From: Metaphire vulgaris
Taxonomy: Eukaryota > Annelida > Clitellata > Crassiclitellata > Megascolecidae
Length of the DNA: 64,000 bases
Assembly: GCA_018105865.1 (NCBI GenBank)
Contig: CM030866.1
Span: 3,050,519-3,114,518, forward strand
Reading direction: 5' to 3'
Position numbers and translations under genes: made by a program. Below, in pieces: positions 1 to 10,712 of the stretch (position 1 is the first letter of the stretch; each line of letters opens with the position of its first letter). The notes beneath the pieces were generated by a model. The model searched no databases and was not told the origin of the DNA. It worked only from the letters and a program-made list of their open reading frames with translations.

Positions 1-292
1 CGTCTGGCAAACAGCCACCCCCACCCCCCGAAAGCCCCCTCCCCCCATACCCCAATACCGTATTCAACATTTTAATTGTCGTTACAGCTAGACTGGAATT
101 TATGAGATGGTCAATGGTGAAAGTGGCAATAAATAGAGTGGTCAAGTCCTGGTCACAAATTAAGTCACTTAAGTGGTCAATTATAGATTTCAAACATAGT
201 GGATAAATGGGTGGCTTCTATTAAGAGCAAGAATACAATTAGGATACTGGCACCATAGAAGTTTAATATTATTAATTGAACCTTCTTAAAGT
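1..292. other. non-coding flank, spectrin intron
   Basis: No coding pattern is visible on either strand. The stretch lies downstream of the last spectrin exon seen here, so it is probably intronic DNA of that gene, whose next exon would be beyond the left edge. Confidence 0.4.
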
Positions 293-363
293 GGTTTTCA
301 CACAGGCAGACTTAGCTTACTAAACCACTTTAAATCACATTATTATTATTATCATTATTATTA

Positions 364-418
<55 letters not shown>

Positions 419-423
419 TTCTT
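293..423 (+). repeat. SINE-like 3' tail ending in (TTA)n
   Basis: A recurrent motif (AGTGGTTTTCACACAGG, then CTAAACCACTTTAAATCACA) runs straight into an approximately 70-bp (TTA)n tract and a short CTT run. The same motif recurs at 1017-1062 inside a tRNA-headed SINE, at 43693 and 43806, and reversed at about 31432-31477 and 48505-48545. It is therefore read as a truncated retroposon tail whose end has expanded into a microsatellite. Confidence 0.55.
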
Positions 424-932
424 CTTTTTTTAAATGTGACATGCACAGAGAATGAATTTTAAGTACAATTAAGCTCTAATATACTAATAACTAGGAACCG
501 TGTAACTATAGTAGTGCACTACTATTCATGCAAACAGAGCAGGTAAACAAAATAGGAAAGCATCATGGTAAAGAAATTAACAAAAACTTCTGTTAAAAAT
601 TAATATCTAAGAGAATGCAGTTAATCATGACAGGCCCATAGGAAGTGGGGAGCAGGTGTGGAAAAAATTAGGGGGTGCATTGCACTCCCTGGAAGGAGAG
701 GCTGTTTTTTTTGCTTATCAAGATTTTTGAAGACATGATAAAGGAAGGGCAATGACCTCTTTTTTTGCTTGTCAGGTTTTTTATGATAAATTATGGTTTT
801 TTAGCAATGCCCTTGAAAAAATGCACCCCCTCCTAAAACTTCGTTCTGACGTGCCTGAATCATGATTAAAAGATTAATCACTGAACAGCACTATTACAAA
901 TATACAGTATATTCGCCATTGGCCTTTTGCTT
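424..932. other. AT-rich intron sequence
   Basis: I see no exon here, only AT-rich unique sequence and short poly-T runs near 707 and 760. The poly-T pieces resemble the interior of the hAT-like element at 5896-6165, but no terminal repeats could be placed. Confidence 0.35.
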
Positions 933-1089
933 GGGGGCGGAAGATGGCAGAGTGGGTCACGTGCTGGAGCGTCAGGCTGACGGAGTGGGTTCAAGCCCCG
1001 TTAGTGCCCCTAGAGTCTTTCACACAGGCAGTAATAATGCCTCCTAAGCCACTTTAAATCGTGCTAAGTAAAGTAAGTAAGTAAGTAAA
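933..1089 (+). mobile_element. tRNA-headed SINE
   Basis: Bases 933-1010 fold like a tRNA: the first seven bases pair with the last seven, an A-box-like TGGCAGAGTGG lies near 945, and a B-box-like GGGTTCAAGCC near 987. The tRNA-like head is followed by the shared tail motif (CACACAGG then CCACTTTAAATC) and ends in an (AAGT)n run. The tail ends 1 bp before the reverse-strand splice donor of spectrin exon 2 (GT at 1095-1096). Because the tail follows directly, this is a SINE and not a tRNA gene. Confidence 0.65.
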
Positions 1090-1096
1090 TACAAAC

Positions 1097-1264
1097 CTTT
1101 GTTGCGAGGAACTGGATGCACTTTCCGACATTCTCCAGCTTTTGAACTCGCAGCATGGCCCTGTTCGGCCGACCGAGTTTCTCTCCGGAAATTATCTCCA
1201 GAAGCTTCATCAAAAGTTTTCCATCTTCGAGGTCAACGAACAGGTCACCGATCCAGAGATTTGC
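1097..1264 (-). CDS. SPTBN5: spectrin exon 2, core of CH1 domain
   Basis: 168 bp, 56 codons, phase 0 at both ends. The acceptor reads GATGACAG and the donor AAG then GTTTGT. The product starts ANLWIGDLFVDL and ends QFLATK, which covers the acidic loop and the LLEIISGE helix of a type-1 calponin-homology domain. The plus-strand open frame over this interval is only its antisense. Confidence 0.75.
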
Positions 1265-1752
1265 CTGTCATCATAAGAAAGTAAATAATGGAATGGGTCC
1301 TTGAAGATTTCAATGGCTGCTAAATAACTAAAGAACTTCTATAGCGCCACTTGGCATCAGTCGTTAATTTGACCTTTTAGAGTTTACATTGGAAGAATGA
1401 TTGTTCCAAATGGACACAGAGGGTTAACTCTGACCTGTGCCCAAACACGAATCTATAGGTCGGATTTCAAATAAGAACTAAGTTTCAGTGTACAAACTAC
1501 TGTAATAACTCTGTAACAAAGAATCAGCGCAGTTACCTTTTCCAGAAATGAATTGCACCAGTTTGTAAACGTCTTTTTCTGCACATAAACTCGTTCCTGC
1601 TGCAAAACTTGAATACGACCCGTTTCGTATTTCAGTGACTTTTCGTCAGGCTCGCTCTGACTGCCGTGCGACGCAGACGTCGAATTCTGGGCAGAAAGCG
1701 GCTTCTGACTCTGATGAGTACCATAATACCTGGTCTCCGATTGCTGATGCAT
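1097..1752 (-). CDS. SPTBN5: beta-heavy spectrin, 5' part (two exons; runs off left edge)
   Basis: These are the N-terminus and first calponin-homology domain of a giant beta-heavy (beta-V) spectrin. Such proteins pair with alpha-spectrin and link actin to the apical membrane of epithelia and photoreceptors. Exon one (ATG at 1752, to 1537) encodes 72 residues and exon two (1264-1097) 56 residues, both phase 0 with GT-AG borders. A short unstructured leader is followed by a YETGRI-type segment and QKKTFTNWCN, which matches the actinin-type actin-binding signature. Exon two gives DLFVDLEDGK and the EIISGEKLGRPN helix region of the CH fold. The leader and the YETG motif fit SPTBN5/karst better than conventional beta-spectrin, dystrophin or plectin; that choice is from memory of family sequences. 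Later exons lie beyond base 1. Confidence 0.72.
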
Positions 1753-1761
1753 AACTATATT
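1537..1761 (-). CDS. SPTBN5: spectrin exon 1, N-terminus and start of CH1
   Basis: An acceptor-like TTTCTCTAG ends at 1762, and 9 bp later comes ATG (1752). This is either the initiator, with a 5' UTR exon upstream, or an internal methionine, because the frame stays open back to the acceptor. The exon ends SFLEK at donor GTAACT. The polar leader (residues 1-40, rich in S, Q, T) is low-complexity. The actin-binding signature lies at about residues 58-68. Confidence 0.7.
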
Positions 1762-1818
1762 CTAGAGAAACAAAAACACCTACAAATAATAATATCATTA
1801 TTGTTATCATTGTTATTA

Positions 1819-1893
<75 letters not shown>

Positions 1894-1976
1894 TCATCAT
1901 CATCATCATCATCATCATCATATTATTATTATCATATCATCATCATCATTATCATTATCATCATCATCATCATCAT

Positions 1977-2033
<57 letters not shown>

Positions 2034-2069
2034 TATTATTATCATCATCATCATCATTATTATTATCAC

Positions 2070-2102
<33 letters not shown>

Positions 2103-2149
2103 CATCATCATCATCATCATCATCATAATCATCATCATCATCATCATCA

Positions 2150-2201
<52 letters not shown>

Positions 2202-2202
2202 G
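1762..2202. repeat. compound (TTA)n/(TCA)n microsatellite
   Basis: After about 35 bp of spectrin upstream sequence there are some 400 bp of (TTA)n, then (ATC)n with interruptions, then (ATT)n. It explains the poly-Ile, poly-Asp, poly-Met and poly-Tyr open frames over this stretch, none of which is a gene. Confidence 0.9.
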
Positions 2203-2393
2203 CAGGGGTGGTTCCACAGGGAGTTCGGGGGAACATGCCTCCTAGTGAATGACTGGTCCTCCCAGTGGTCTCCATTAAGGATGATATTCTTCCTGTATGG
2301 CCTGATTTATGAAAAATAGTTGGCCCCCATGCCTTGAAGTTGCCACCCTGAGGTCCCCCACCCCTCAATTGCCAAACTCTGGAGCCGCCACTG
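2203..2393 (-). mobile_element. old hAT-like miniature element (CAGTGGCGG family)
   Basis: Its right end, GGAGCCGCCACTG, matches the family terminus exactly. The left end (CAGGGGTGGTTCC) is diverged, and the interior matches the better copies at 44469 and 58052 in reverse. No clean target duplication is left, which fits age. Confidence 0.6.
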
Positions 2394-4149
2394 AATAATA
2401 GCAATAATACTATTAATAATAATCAGGAACTGATTAGGGTGGCATATCACACAAGTACTGCTAGGATATCTAACAATAAAAGATACAGTACACCTCCGGT
2501 AGCATATAAATAATTGCACCGTATGGGCGTAAACAAACGGCGTTGTTTTCAGCTCTTGTTTAAATACTCCAATGTCTTTTCCATACAACGTATCTCACAG
2601 GAATATCACAAAACAGGAATAGTCAAGATTTCTACTGCCAATACTTCTTGAACCGTTTGGTAAATGTTCTCGACCATTTGAACAAGTGGAAGCTTATTTC
2701 CAACTCAAAACATCATAGAATAAACATAAGCCTTGTAGATAAATAAATTCATCATTATATAAGCCCTTAAATATAGAGATACAGATTAATACACTTAATT
2801 AACAATTTATCATTATTACAATATGATACATATTGATATACATATACATATATATATATATATACACACATTGAAATAAGTGAAATATATAAAAGACAGA
2901 TATTCTCAACTTGTACACAGTACAGTGCCTACTAAAGTTTAAATTGCTCTCTGAGGTCCCCAAAATGAGTGCACAAATGGCACTCTGAGGACCCTCTTCA
3001 AATAAATTTCTAATACTTTGAATGCACAAACTCTTGCTTTGTCCAAATTTTACTCTCCTGACAAAATAGTGTACAAGTCAAACTCTTGCACAAATGCAAA
3101 CTTAAAATTAGCCTCAGATCTCAGGTAAAATAAAAGGGACTCAACAGTTTGCATCAAAATCATCAAATTCTATGGATATTTATCCAAAAAGAAAAATATA
3201 ACTCTTTTTCTCACTGGCCATTGAAGTACACCTTATTGCCTATGGCCAAAACATAAACATCAGTCCTACGTACGTTCTTTTGCGCACCATTTTGAAAATT
3301 TATGGAACAAAAGTACAAAAAATGTCCATGGAAAATAGAGGTTCCTGACCCCAAAAATTTCAGGCTTCTTGCATATCAAGTATTGTGACTACAGCAGTGC
3401 AATCACATTTTATAACTTATGTAATAGATTACAGATGTATGCTATCCAATTTTATCGGTTTCAAAATTTAGAAAAAGATTATGATTTTAATAGCAATGAA
3501 GGTGAGAATAATCACAATAATAGAAACATTAAATGCATCATATCATATGCAGGTGCAAAAACCTGCCCTGCGATTAAACAACAGACATCTATTACATCTT
3601 TCAATATGATAACTTCGTAGTTTTTCACAACATTAGATTTTCTCTCTAAACAATCAGCTTAATGAGCAACTTAACACTTACTTCTCACAATAAATAAACA
3701 ACTTCACTTATCTTAAATTCACTTTAATCTCAGAATCTGCTTAATCCATTATCGTCACAAGTAAAGCAAGTAGGTCTACGGATCGCACCGGTTCTTTAGA
3801 GCCACAAAAGCAAAACTGCAGAGAAGTCCAGCCACAAGTGGCTGCCTAAGTCGACAGTGGAGAGGTGGGCGGTGCTTTTTAAGACCCACTGGCATACCTG
3901 ATGATGAATAACATAACCAATCTGAATTCTTGGCCTGTCAACTCTTAACTGGACCTTTGACAGGCTCAAGATATTAGATACATATAGGACTGAATACCAC
4001 TTATCACCAGATGGTTATATAACTTTTTTGCAAATTGTTTTAATACATGCACAGAGTCATTGGTGTAAACTTGGATTTAAAAAGTGGGGACCAACCCCCT
4101 ATACCTTCCCCTTCCTTATGGTAGCTTCTCAGAAAGCTCTACTGACGGT
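2394..4149. other. AT-rich intergenic DNA
   Basis: I find no exon or recognisable element beyond a short (TA)n run at 2843-2867. Open frames here are short and unlike known proteins. Confidence 0.4.
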
Positions 4150-4392
4150 TCCTCCTCCCTCCAACACAGCTAAACTTGGAGAGTGATCCATTACATGCAG
4201 GAACCCGGCTCTGTGGATTGCGTTACCACACAATATCACCAACACGACTAATCTAGAAACTTTTACGAAGTGACTTAAAACACATTTGTTCGGACTCTCA
4301 TTCAGGATCATGTAAAGCGCTCTTGACCCTAGCCTTATATGACAATAGTGCTATAAAAGTTTGCCCATAACTAACTAACTAACTAAAAAAGT
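4150..4392 (+). mobile_element. 3' end of a CR1/L2-like LINE (decayed)
   Basis: Read on the plus strand, about 4205-4300 gives LWIALPHNITNTTNLETF, one in-frame stop, then LKTHLFGLS. This is the characteristic C-terminus of non-LTR retrotransposon ORF2 (W-x-LP, then LKTHLF). It is followed by a TGTAAAGCGCT...AGTGCTATAAAA tail typical of L2-like elements, and by (AACT)n. It is a 5'-truncated dead fragment. Confidence 0.7.
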
Positions 4393-5240
4393 GGGGGCTC
4401 ATGCATAGAGGCCTAATAGAAGTTGATGCCTATGTACAGGGTAGTTTTTAAATTGCACTGATGAAAAATGTCAAAGGATGAAGCATGAACAGTTTGTGCT
4501 GTCACATGTTGACTTTTAAAAAGTGAAACAGAATGAAGAGATGCATACAAAAATGGTTGTATGGCCTATTTGATGCTAGAGATAGGCCTACTAGGCAATA
4601 CCGGTAATTAAACATATCATAGTCATACTATATTCCGTGGAATGCTTATTTGACAGATGAACTGACAAGCTTTGCGCCATCGGCTGATGCCCTGGGCATT
4701 ATGATAGTGGCGCTATAGAAGTTGATTGATTGATTTATTGATAGAGCTTTGTTGTGTCAGGTTATGCAACTCTAAAGAACAAGAAATTCGGCTCAATTAA
4801 ACTGCACAGTGCTAATATTTGTTTATAAATTTAAGAAAGCCGCAAACAAATGGCGCCGAATAAATGTTCCGCTACTTTACACTTTAAAATCTCCGTAACT
4901 GTAGTATGTAGGGCCTAGGCATTTAATGTTACATCACGTGCTTGCAACGCAAATAAAACTCCAAAATTTTGACATGAACTTTTTAAAATATCGATAAAAT
5001 TACCTGCAATTCGAAAATATCTTTACATATCTTGCGAACAACGCCGTAATTTTAATTAATTAATCACATTTCGACCAAAAACACTTAATTTTAGTGTAAG
5101 CCAAATGTTGTTTATTAAATCACTGCTGCCACCAAGCGAATGCACTTGCAACTATTCTGGAACGCACAGAAGGCGTACGGATGATTTTACGGTGGTGTTA
5201 TAGCGCCTACTTCGTAAATTTAAGGCAAAGGAAGGTCTAT
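4393..5240. other. intergenic DNA with one SINE 3' tail
   Basis: At 4675-4742 is a copy of the conserved tail GCGCCATCGGCTGATGCCC...GTGGCGCTATAGAAGTTGATTG, which recurs at 17098, 36422, 58262 and 58602. No coding exon is visible in the remainder. Confidence 0.5.
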
Positions 5241-5644
5241 CAGAGGCGTCATTTGGAGGGCTGGGGGCTGGGGGGCCGTGCCCCCAAGGAAATAAAAATA
5301 TTAATTTATAATGTATTAATGTGCAACAAAAAACAAAAACAGGGAAAACAGGGACGTCATTTGCGCTTGGGGGGCAAAAAAGGCCAGCAAAGGCCAGCAG
5401 CCCCGAAAGATAAGCAAAAAAGGTCGTCAACTTTATTGAAACTTGTGCTTAATGTGCGGAAGAACCCGAAGTAACTAATCGTTAAAAAAGCACTGACAAG
5501 CAAAAAAAAGGTCATCAACTTTTTCGGAAACTCGTCAAGTCTAAAAATTGAAAATTTTAAAAATTGAAAAATTAAAAAAATATAAAAGAAATTTTTTTAA
5601 ATTTCTGCCACCCTCCCCAAGAAAAGTGTGAAATGACGCCACTG
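5241..5644 (+). mobile_element. hAT-like element, CAG-GCGTCATTT family, 404 bp
   Basis: It starts CAGAGGCGTCATTT, ends AAATGACGCCACTG, and is flanked by a perfect 8-bp duplication AGGTCTAT. A second left end, CAGGGACGTCATTT, sits inside at 5349, so it looks like two overlapping left halves sharing one right end. It is related to the element at 53381-53652. There is no transposase. Confidence 0.8.
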
Positions 5645-5895
5645 AGGTCTATTGAACAGTAGGTGTATAGATATGTAAAAGTTTCAACGAATTTAAGAAG
5701 TTCTCTTACAAAACCACATTTTCCCTTTTCACCAACTTCACTACTTCAAATCGTCCAATAACAATAAATTTTAGCATTTCCGATTTTGATCCAAAGAGTT
5801 CGAAATTATACGCCTCCCAGCCATTTCACACTAGGCCTTACAACTGTTCCCTGTGTGACTGCTTAAAACCTCCTTAGCGTTAATCCCGTACGTGA

Positions 5896-6165
5896 CGGTG
5901 GCAAGATCAGTGGATTTGGCAAGTGGGGGGCCGTTGGGGTGGCAACTTCTAATCAAAGGGGTCTAAGCCAACCATTTGTTGTTAAATGCTGACGACCTTT
6001 TTTTTTTTTTTTTTTTTTTTTTTTGCTCATCAGGATAAAAAGAAGGTGATGAGGGTCCCGTCTGGGGATAAAAAAAGAAGGTGATGACGTTTTTTTTTTT
6101 TTTTTTTTTTGCTCGTGGGGGACTTTGGGGCCCCGTGGCAAAGATGCCGGTGGGCCCCGCCACTG
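5896..6165 (+). mobile_element. hAT-like element, CAGTGGCGG family, with poly-T insertions
   Basis: The 8-bp duplication GTACGTGA is perfect (5888-5895 and 6166-6173). The termini are CGGTGGC and CCGCCACTG. The interior holds two long T tracts (5998-6024 and 6091-6110), each followed by a similar GGTGATGA segment, indicating an internal duplication. Confidence 0.75.
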
Positions 6166-6287
6166 GTACGTGATACGGGAAAGATATCAGTTTCAGAGTA
6201 ACTAAATTTACGTTGACAAAAGCGAATATTTGGCACTGGCGGTGACGTAGACATTTGGGACAGGTGAAAGTGCACCTTGATAAAAAT

Positions 6288-6566
6288 GTCCATTTTAAGC
6301 AAAAGAGAATACCACAGGCAAAATTCTATCTAAAAATCTCTTGTATATCAAAAGTGCTAGGCATTCAGAATATTGCCTGTGGTATTCTCTATTGGTTAAA
6401 ATGGACATTCTTAACCTACCGAGATTGGTATTAGCACTTTTGACAGGCAAGTGAAAAGGACCTAGTAATGAAGTTTTTTTCAAAAATTAGGGGTTATCTC
6501 TTGTATATCAAAAGTTCTTGGCATTCAGAATTTTGCCTGTGGTATTCTCTTTTGCTTAAAATGGAC
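6288..6566. repeat. foldback repeat with perfect 40-bp arms
   Basis: Bases 6288-6327 and 6527-6566 are exact reverse complements (GTCCATTTTAAGC inward). A third, imperfect copy of the right arm lies at 6367-6406. The right half is also a direct duplicate: about 58 bp starting ATCTCTTGTATATCAAAAG at 6335 and 6495. The transcript could fold into a long hairpin. No known family is recognised. Confidence 0.8.
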
Positions 6567-7846
6567 TGCCTCGGGTTCCACGTCGACTCTAGCTACGGAT
6601 ACGGCTACGCCACTGGTGACGTCACGATGTTCCTTACCCACCAGTCACAAGCTGTCACGCTTTCTTGGGCGCCGTGACGTACTTTATGGATGGCCCCTAA
6701 TATATGTTTTAATCCGCATCCATGGGTGCCAAATACCTTATAGGTACGCCTCAGATTTCTGGCGGAGTTTTTGGCATTTGCATTTGCGGCCAGAATGCTG
6801 CTTGGACCGTTGTGGCCAACAGGCTAAATAATGCCTGGTATGCATAGGCATGCTTGTATGGACTTGCACTTTTACACTGTGTTTACGATACATTATGCCG
6901 ATGCATATTATCCAGCGCTCAACGGCGATATATGTCTGAACAAGTTGGACCTTTGTTAATCTGGCTTGGTTGTGGCTGCTTGTAGGCCCTAGCTATGTAC
7001 TTACTTGCGTTTAAATCGGCTTGGCCTATTGGCCATTATAGCATCCATAATTACTGCAACAGAATCTTGACTTTGCGTTGTCTGCATAGACTCTACAGCC
7101 AGACCGTAATAGCGTGACACCAAGGAGAGTTTGGTAAAAACGGTAGACTAGGGTACACAGATCAGCATGGTTGCTAGCAGTGTTCGGACTAGCTATAGGC
7201 CTACACTGACTGTACAGGCCTGTATAGGCCAATAGCGGGATGTAGTTTGTGGATGCGTTTGAATAAAAGTGGCTGATTTTACGGACTTCTGCGAAAATAA
7301 TATTGATAGATTTTGAGTTTAGGTCATTCGAAGGAGGCGGTGTATGGATAATATAATTAATAAAATGTCTCAAACGCTCTCATAGAGACTGAGTTATCGT
7401 ACAGACACCTACTCAATATTGGTAGCGTATAGTTATACCGCCTGGGCTTCAATTTGGTTGACAGAAATTCGATTAAAACAATGACAGCATTTTAGTTTTG
7501 CTGTCAGTCGAGTAAAACTATTGTTAAACTTCTCACTTAACTTTTCACAATCTCCAAATTTTGACAGTCTAACATTCTTACCTTGATTTTAATATAACAT
7601 TAAATAGGCCTATATATGCTTTAATCTTTTAGTAGGCCCCCTATCAAGGCTCGCAAAACAACTGGGAAAGATAGTCAGTATAGGCCTAAGTCAAGAAGGG
7701 AAGCGATGTATTACAAGGAAGGTATTGCTGCTTTAGTTTCAATAGGCAGGCCTAATTTGTCTACATTCATTAATTTGTTTTAAATTGTAAAATAATATCG
7801 CTTATTTAGCGACCTTTGCTTTTGGAGTAGGCGACCAAACTGGAAA
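6567..7846. other. intergenic DNA upstream of the TQT gene
   Basis: No exon is visible. A transposon-end-like GGCTACGCCACTGG followed by TGACGTCA lies at 6604-6624. A TATTTAG acceptor-like site at 7809 sits 37 bp before the ATG of the next gene, so a 5' UTR exon upstream is possible. Confidence 0.4.
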
Positions 7847-8827
7847 ATGGACGGATCTCTCAGACTCGAACACCCAGTTACCGTAGTGTACGAGGACGAA
7901 CAAAATAGCGGCGATGAACTGGAGAACTTGGACAGGAAACGCTCTGCAGATCCAGCGAAAACGAAGCATAAGCAGCAACAGCAGCAGCGCCGAGATAATA
8001 GGATATGGAGCGTAACGAGCAAGAAGCTCACCCAAGAAGACGATGTTCAAAACGAACGGACGATTGAAATCTCGATCCTCAAAACCAACAACAGCGATCA
8101 GCCACACAACTCCTCCGCACTCTCCTCCCCCAGCTCCTCCTCCTCCTCCTCGTTATCCTCCTCCCCCACCGACAACGACGACAGCAGCACCCTCGTCCAG
8201 GTGAGCGTCATCGTCGATGACGACAACGACGTCGAAAGAACACGTCATCGCGACGCCGACGACGACGATGACGCGGCCAGCGAGGAGGTGTTCCTCGGTG
8301 ACGTCACCGACGAAGCGGCAGACGTCGACGGTCACGTGACGAGAGAGCGGGAGATGGAGGTCGTCGAGCACGAAACGACCCGGAAGTGCGTCATCTTGGC
8401 GCCGAACACGAAACTGGATTCCGACGAGGATGAGGAGGAGGAGGAGGAGGATGACGAGGGAGGGGATCGATGGCGTCATCGCGCCGCTCTTCGACCGGTC
8501 GGCGTACGAAGAGGCCGCGGCCCTCTACCGGTCGTCGATCATACGAGGTCAGAGGTCGGCGCTGCTGCCCGTGGTCGTGTTCAGGACGGACGCGGGGACG
8601 CAGACGACCAGAAGCAGAACGACGCAGACGGGCGTCGACAGGTCGATCCAGACGGACCCCGGGGCACGGGACCGCCGCCGGAGGACCTCGCGTCGACTGG
8701 ACCCCGGGGAACATCCGGCGACCGATAGAGGCCACCGACGTCACCCGTCGACGACGACGACAGCACGAGACAGGGCGACAGAACAGGAGAGCCGTCGTGC
8801 TCGACGAACAGCAGGAACTGAACAACG
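7847..8827 (+). CDS. TQT gene, exon 1 (two apparent frameshifts)
   Basis: The first 195 or so codons are in one frame and end in a run of Asp/Glu (8410-8460). From 8466 the next frame reads IDGVIAPLFDRSAYEEAAAL and then the TQT cluster (8598-8657). From about 8700 the third frame reads RRPIEATDV and DEQQELNN up to the donor. Each frame loses protein-like character where the next gains it. Confidence 0.45.
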
Positions 8828-9265
8828 GTGAAACATCAAATCAAACTAATCACATTCGTTTATTAGCATCGGAACAGTGCTTCATACAGACCTGATAGTG
8901 AACCTACACACCACCCCAAACCACACCCCCCCCCAAAAAAAAAAAAATCCAGCACGGGCATAAATTTTTACAGTGAACTGTGTCTCTTCCCCTCCGGACA
9001 AGTCAAGTTGTCTCCCCCCCCCACCCATCCAGGCCAAATTGCCCCCAACCCAAGGCCTGGTGTCTGGATAACACACTGGTATCAGATAAAAAAGAATAAA
9101 CAATTGAACGTTATAAAATCCAAATGATAATTACAGAAAAATCATAAACATTTGATTCATTTCTCTGTTTTTAAATAAACTGCCTTCCAATAAAGTCAAT
9201 TTTGAGATTCTGAGATTAATAAATAATAAATATAAGTAATAATAAGTAATAATAAGTAATAATAA

Positions 9266-9305
<40 letters not shown>

Positions 9306-9325
9306 TAATAATAATAATAATAATA

Positions 9326-9366
<41 letters not shown>

Positions 9367-9864
9367 TGAATTTCAGTTTTGATGGATTCGAGGGTGAAAT
9401 GCCACTTCGGACAACAGACACCCTGTCACACGTCCACACAGACTCCGGTCCTAGTGAGACTCGACGCCAGAGGGCGGTTGTGGATGTCCGAAGACGCCTT
9501 GTCTACTTCCTCCCTCTTTCGAAATCTATGCATTGAAGACTCCCGTTTGACGCTCGGGTCCTGCGTTGACCACCGCACCAAACGTAGCCACAGCAACGCC
9601 GAGACGCAGACGACGAACGCCGGTTACCACGGTGACGGTATCCTTGACGACCGCAAGGACGTCGGTAGAAACTTCGAAATGCGAGAAAAACTCGAAACGA
9701 AGCAAACTCAGAAAAGAGGAGATAATCGCGAAAGAAAGATGAAAAACGGACATGATGATGATGATGATGATGACGACGACGACGATGATGATGATGATGC
9801 CGCTAAGGAAAACTGGAAACATGGAGATCCTGTTGACGAATCAAAAAGCGACTTCTTGAATTGA
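7847..9864 (+). CDS. unrecognised acidic gene with LC8-type TQT motifs
   Basis: I do not recognise this gene. Exon one (7847-8827) starts MDGSLRLEHPVTVVYEDE with an in-frame stop 54 bp upstream. It encodes a polar protein with Gln-, Ser-, Asp- and Glu-rich tracts. Exon two (9377-9864) ends DESKSDFLN. The donor at 8828 is in phase 1 and joins in frame to the acceptor TTTCAG at 9376. Motifs like the dynein light chain site ([DS][KR]xTQT) recur: GTQT, SRTTQT and DRSIQTD in exon one, STQT and AETQT in exon two. Reading exon one through needs two frame changes (about 8430-8465 and 8660-8760), both in G/C homopolymer-rich sequence, so assembly error is likely but decay is possible. Whether transcription continues past 9864 is open. 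Confidence 0.5.
8828..9376 (+). other. intron of the TQT gene
   Basis: It contains a hAT-like element (8875-9078) and a palindromic microsatellite: about 50 bp of (TAA)n followed by about 40 bp of (TTA)n (9258-9365) that would pair with itself. The acceptor follows 11 bp after the microsatellite. Confidence 0.5.
8875..9078 (+). mobile_element. hAT-like element, CAGTGTTTTATACAG family
   Basis: It begins CAGTGCTTCATACAG and ends TGTCTGGATAACACACTG, closely matching the copy at 61366-61553. The flanking octamers are diverged, so this is an older insertion. The IQT at the end of the overlapping open frame comes from this element, not from the gene. Confidence 0.6.
9377..9864 (+). CDS. TQT gene, exon 2
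   Basis: After two phase bases it reads LMDSRVKCHFGQQTP, then the motifs STQTP and AETQTT, a basic Lys/Arg stretch, and a run of 15 Asp coded by (GAT/GAC)n at 9751-9798. It ends at TGA 9862-9864. The first ATG is at 9382, but the acceptor and phase make it internal. Confidence 0.5.
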
Positions 9865-10385
9865 TGCTGCGCCAAATAAAGCACTTACGCAAAAAGGCAG
9901 TGGAGATGAAATCGAGAGATATTTCAGAAAGAGAGAGAGGAAGACACACGGACAAAGGCAGTGTCAAGAATCCACGACCTGACCACACAAAGAAGAAACA
10001 TGCAACAAACGGGATCGTATCTGCGAAGGAAAATGCCCAAAGAGACGGATTTTTCCGAATCGACAAAGTTTACCGGAACGAAATTCATAGCGGGAACGAA
10101 CTCCGGCGCCGGAAACTCAGAAGGGACGCCGGTTTCCGGTATCGGATTAGTCGAAGAGGCGCTGCGCCTGACAGCGGTGGCCATTCCGGGGGTCGTGGCC
10201 CCAGGAGGATGGGGTCCATTTCGGAGGATGTGGGACTGGGGTATCCGGACAGTCCTACGGCTACGGGATATCCTGGTGGTCCGTCTGGCCTTGACCGTTG
10301 CCGAAGAAATGACCTTGACGCGAAAAGTGGACGCCGTCAGAAAACCAGTAATCGAAGACACTTCGAAAGGCGATGAGAAACAGAC
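9865..10385 (+). other. possible further coding or 3' UTR of the TQT gene
   Basis: Two overlapping frames stay open: 9861-10376, basic, then GYPGGPSG near the end; and 9961-10425, with TKFTGTKFIAGTNSG. The GC content and codon composition resemble the gene upstream. I cannot choose between frames or show a splice join. It could be 3' UTR. Confidence 0.3.
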
Positions 10386-10486
10386 AGACAGACAGACACG
10401 TACACGTAGAGAGAGACAGAGATAGAAAGACACAGAGAAAGAAAGACAGGACAGAGAGAGACACATACAGAGATAGAGGCAGAGCA

Positions 10487-10545
<59 letters not shown>

Positions 10546-10642
10546 CGTAGAGACAGACAGATAGAGACAGAGATAGAAAGACACAGAGAGAGAGAAAGAC
10601 AGGCATACAGAGAGAGACACATACAGAGATAGAGACAGAGCA

Positions 10643-10708
<66 letters not shown>
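10386..10708. repeat. duplicated 150-bp unit ending in (AG)n
   Basis: A segment of CAGA/GACA-rich sequence ending in about 50 bp of (AG)n occurs twice in tandem, at 10396-10540 and 10558-10708, with shared interior words such as CACATACAGAGATAGAG. It explains the long Ser/Leu and Arg/Glu frames. Confidence 0.8.

Positions 10709-10712
<4 letters not shown>

Noticed and set aside
933..1010. tRNA gene
   Set aside because: tRNA-like, but followed directly by the shared SINE tail and an (AAGT)n end.
1099..1284. Plus-strand 61-codon open frame
   Set aside because: It is the antisense of spectrin exon 2, whose minus-strand reading has clear CH-domain motifs and splice sites.
1646..2202. Poly-Ile, poly-Asp and poly-Met proteins
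   Set aside because: Products of the trinucleotide microsatellite.
8391..8825. Minus-strand Arg/Pro-rich frame over the TQT gene
   Set aside because: Shadow of a CpG-rich coding exon; no start context or splice sites fit.
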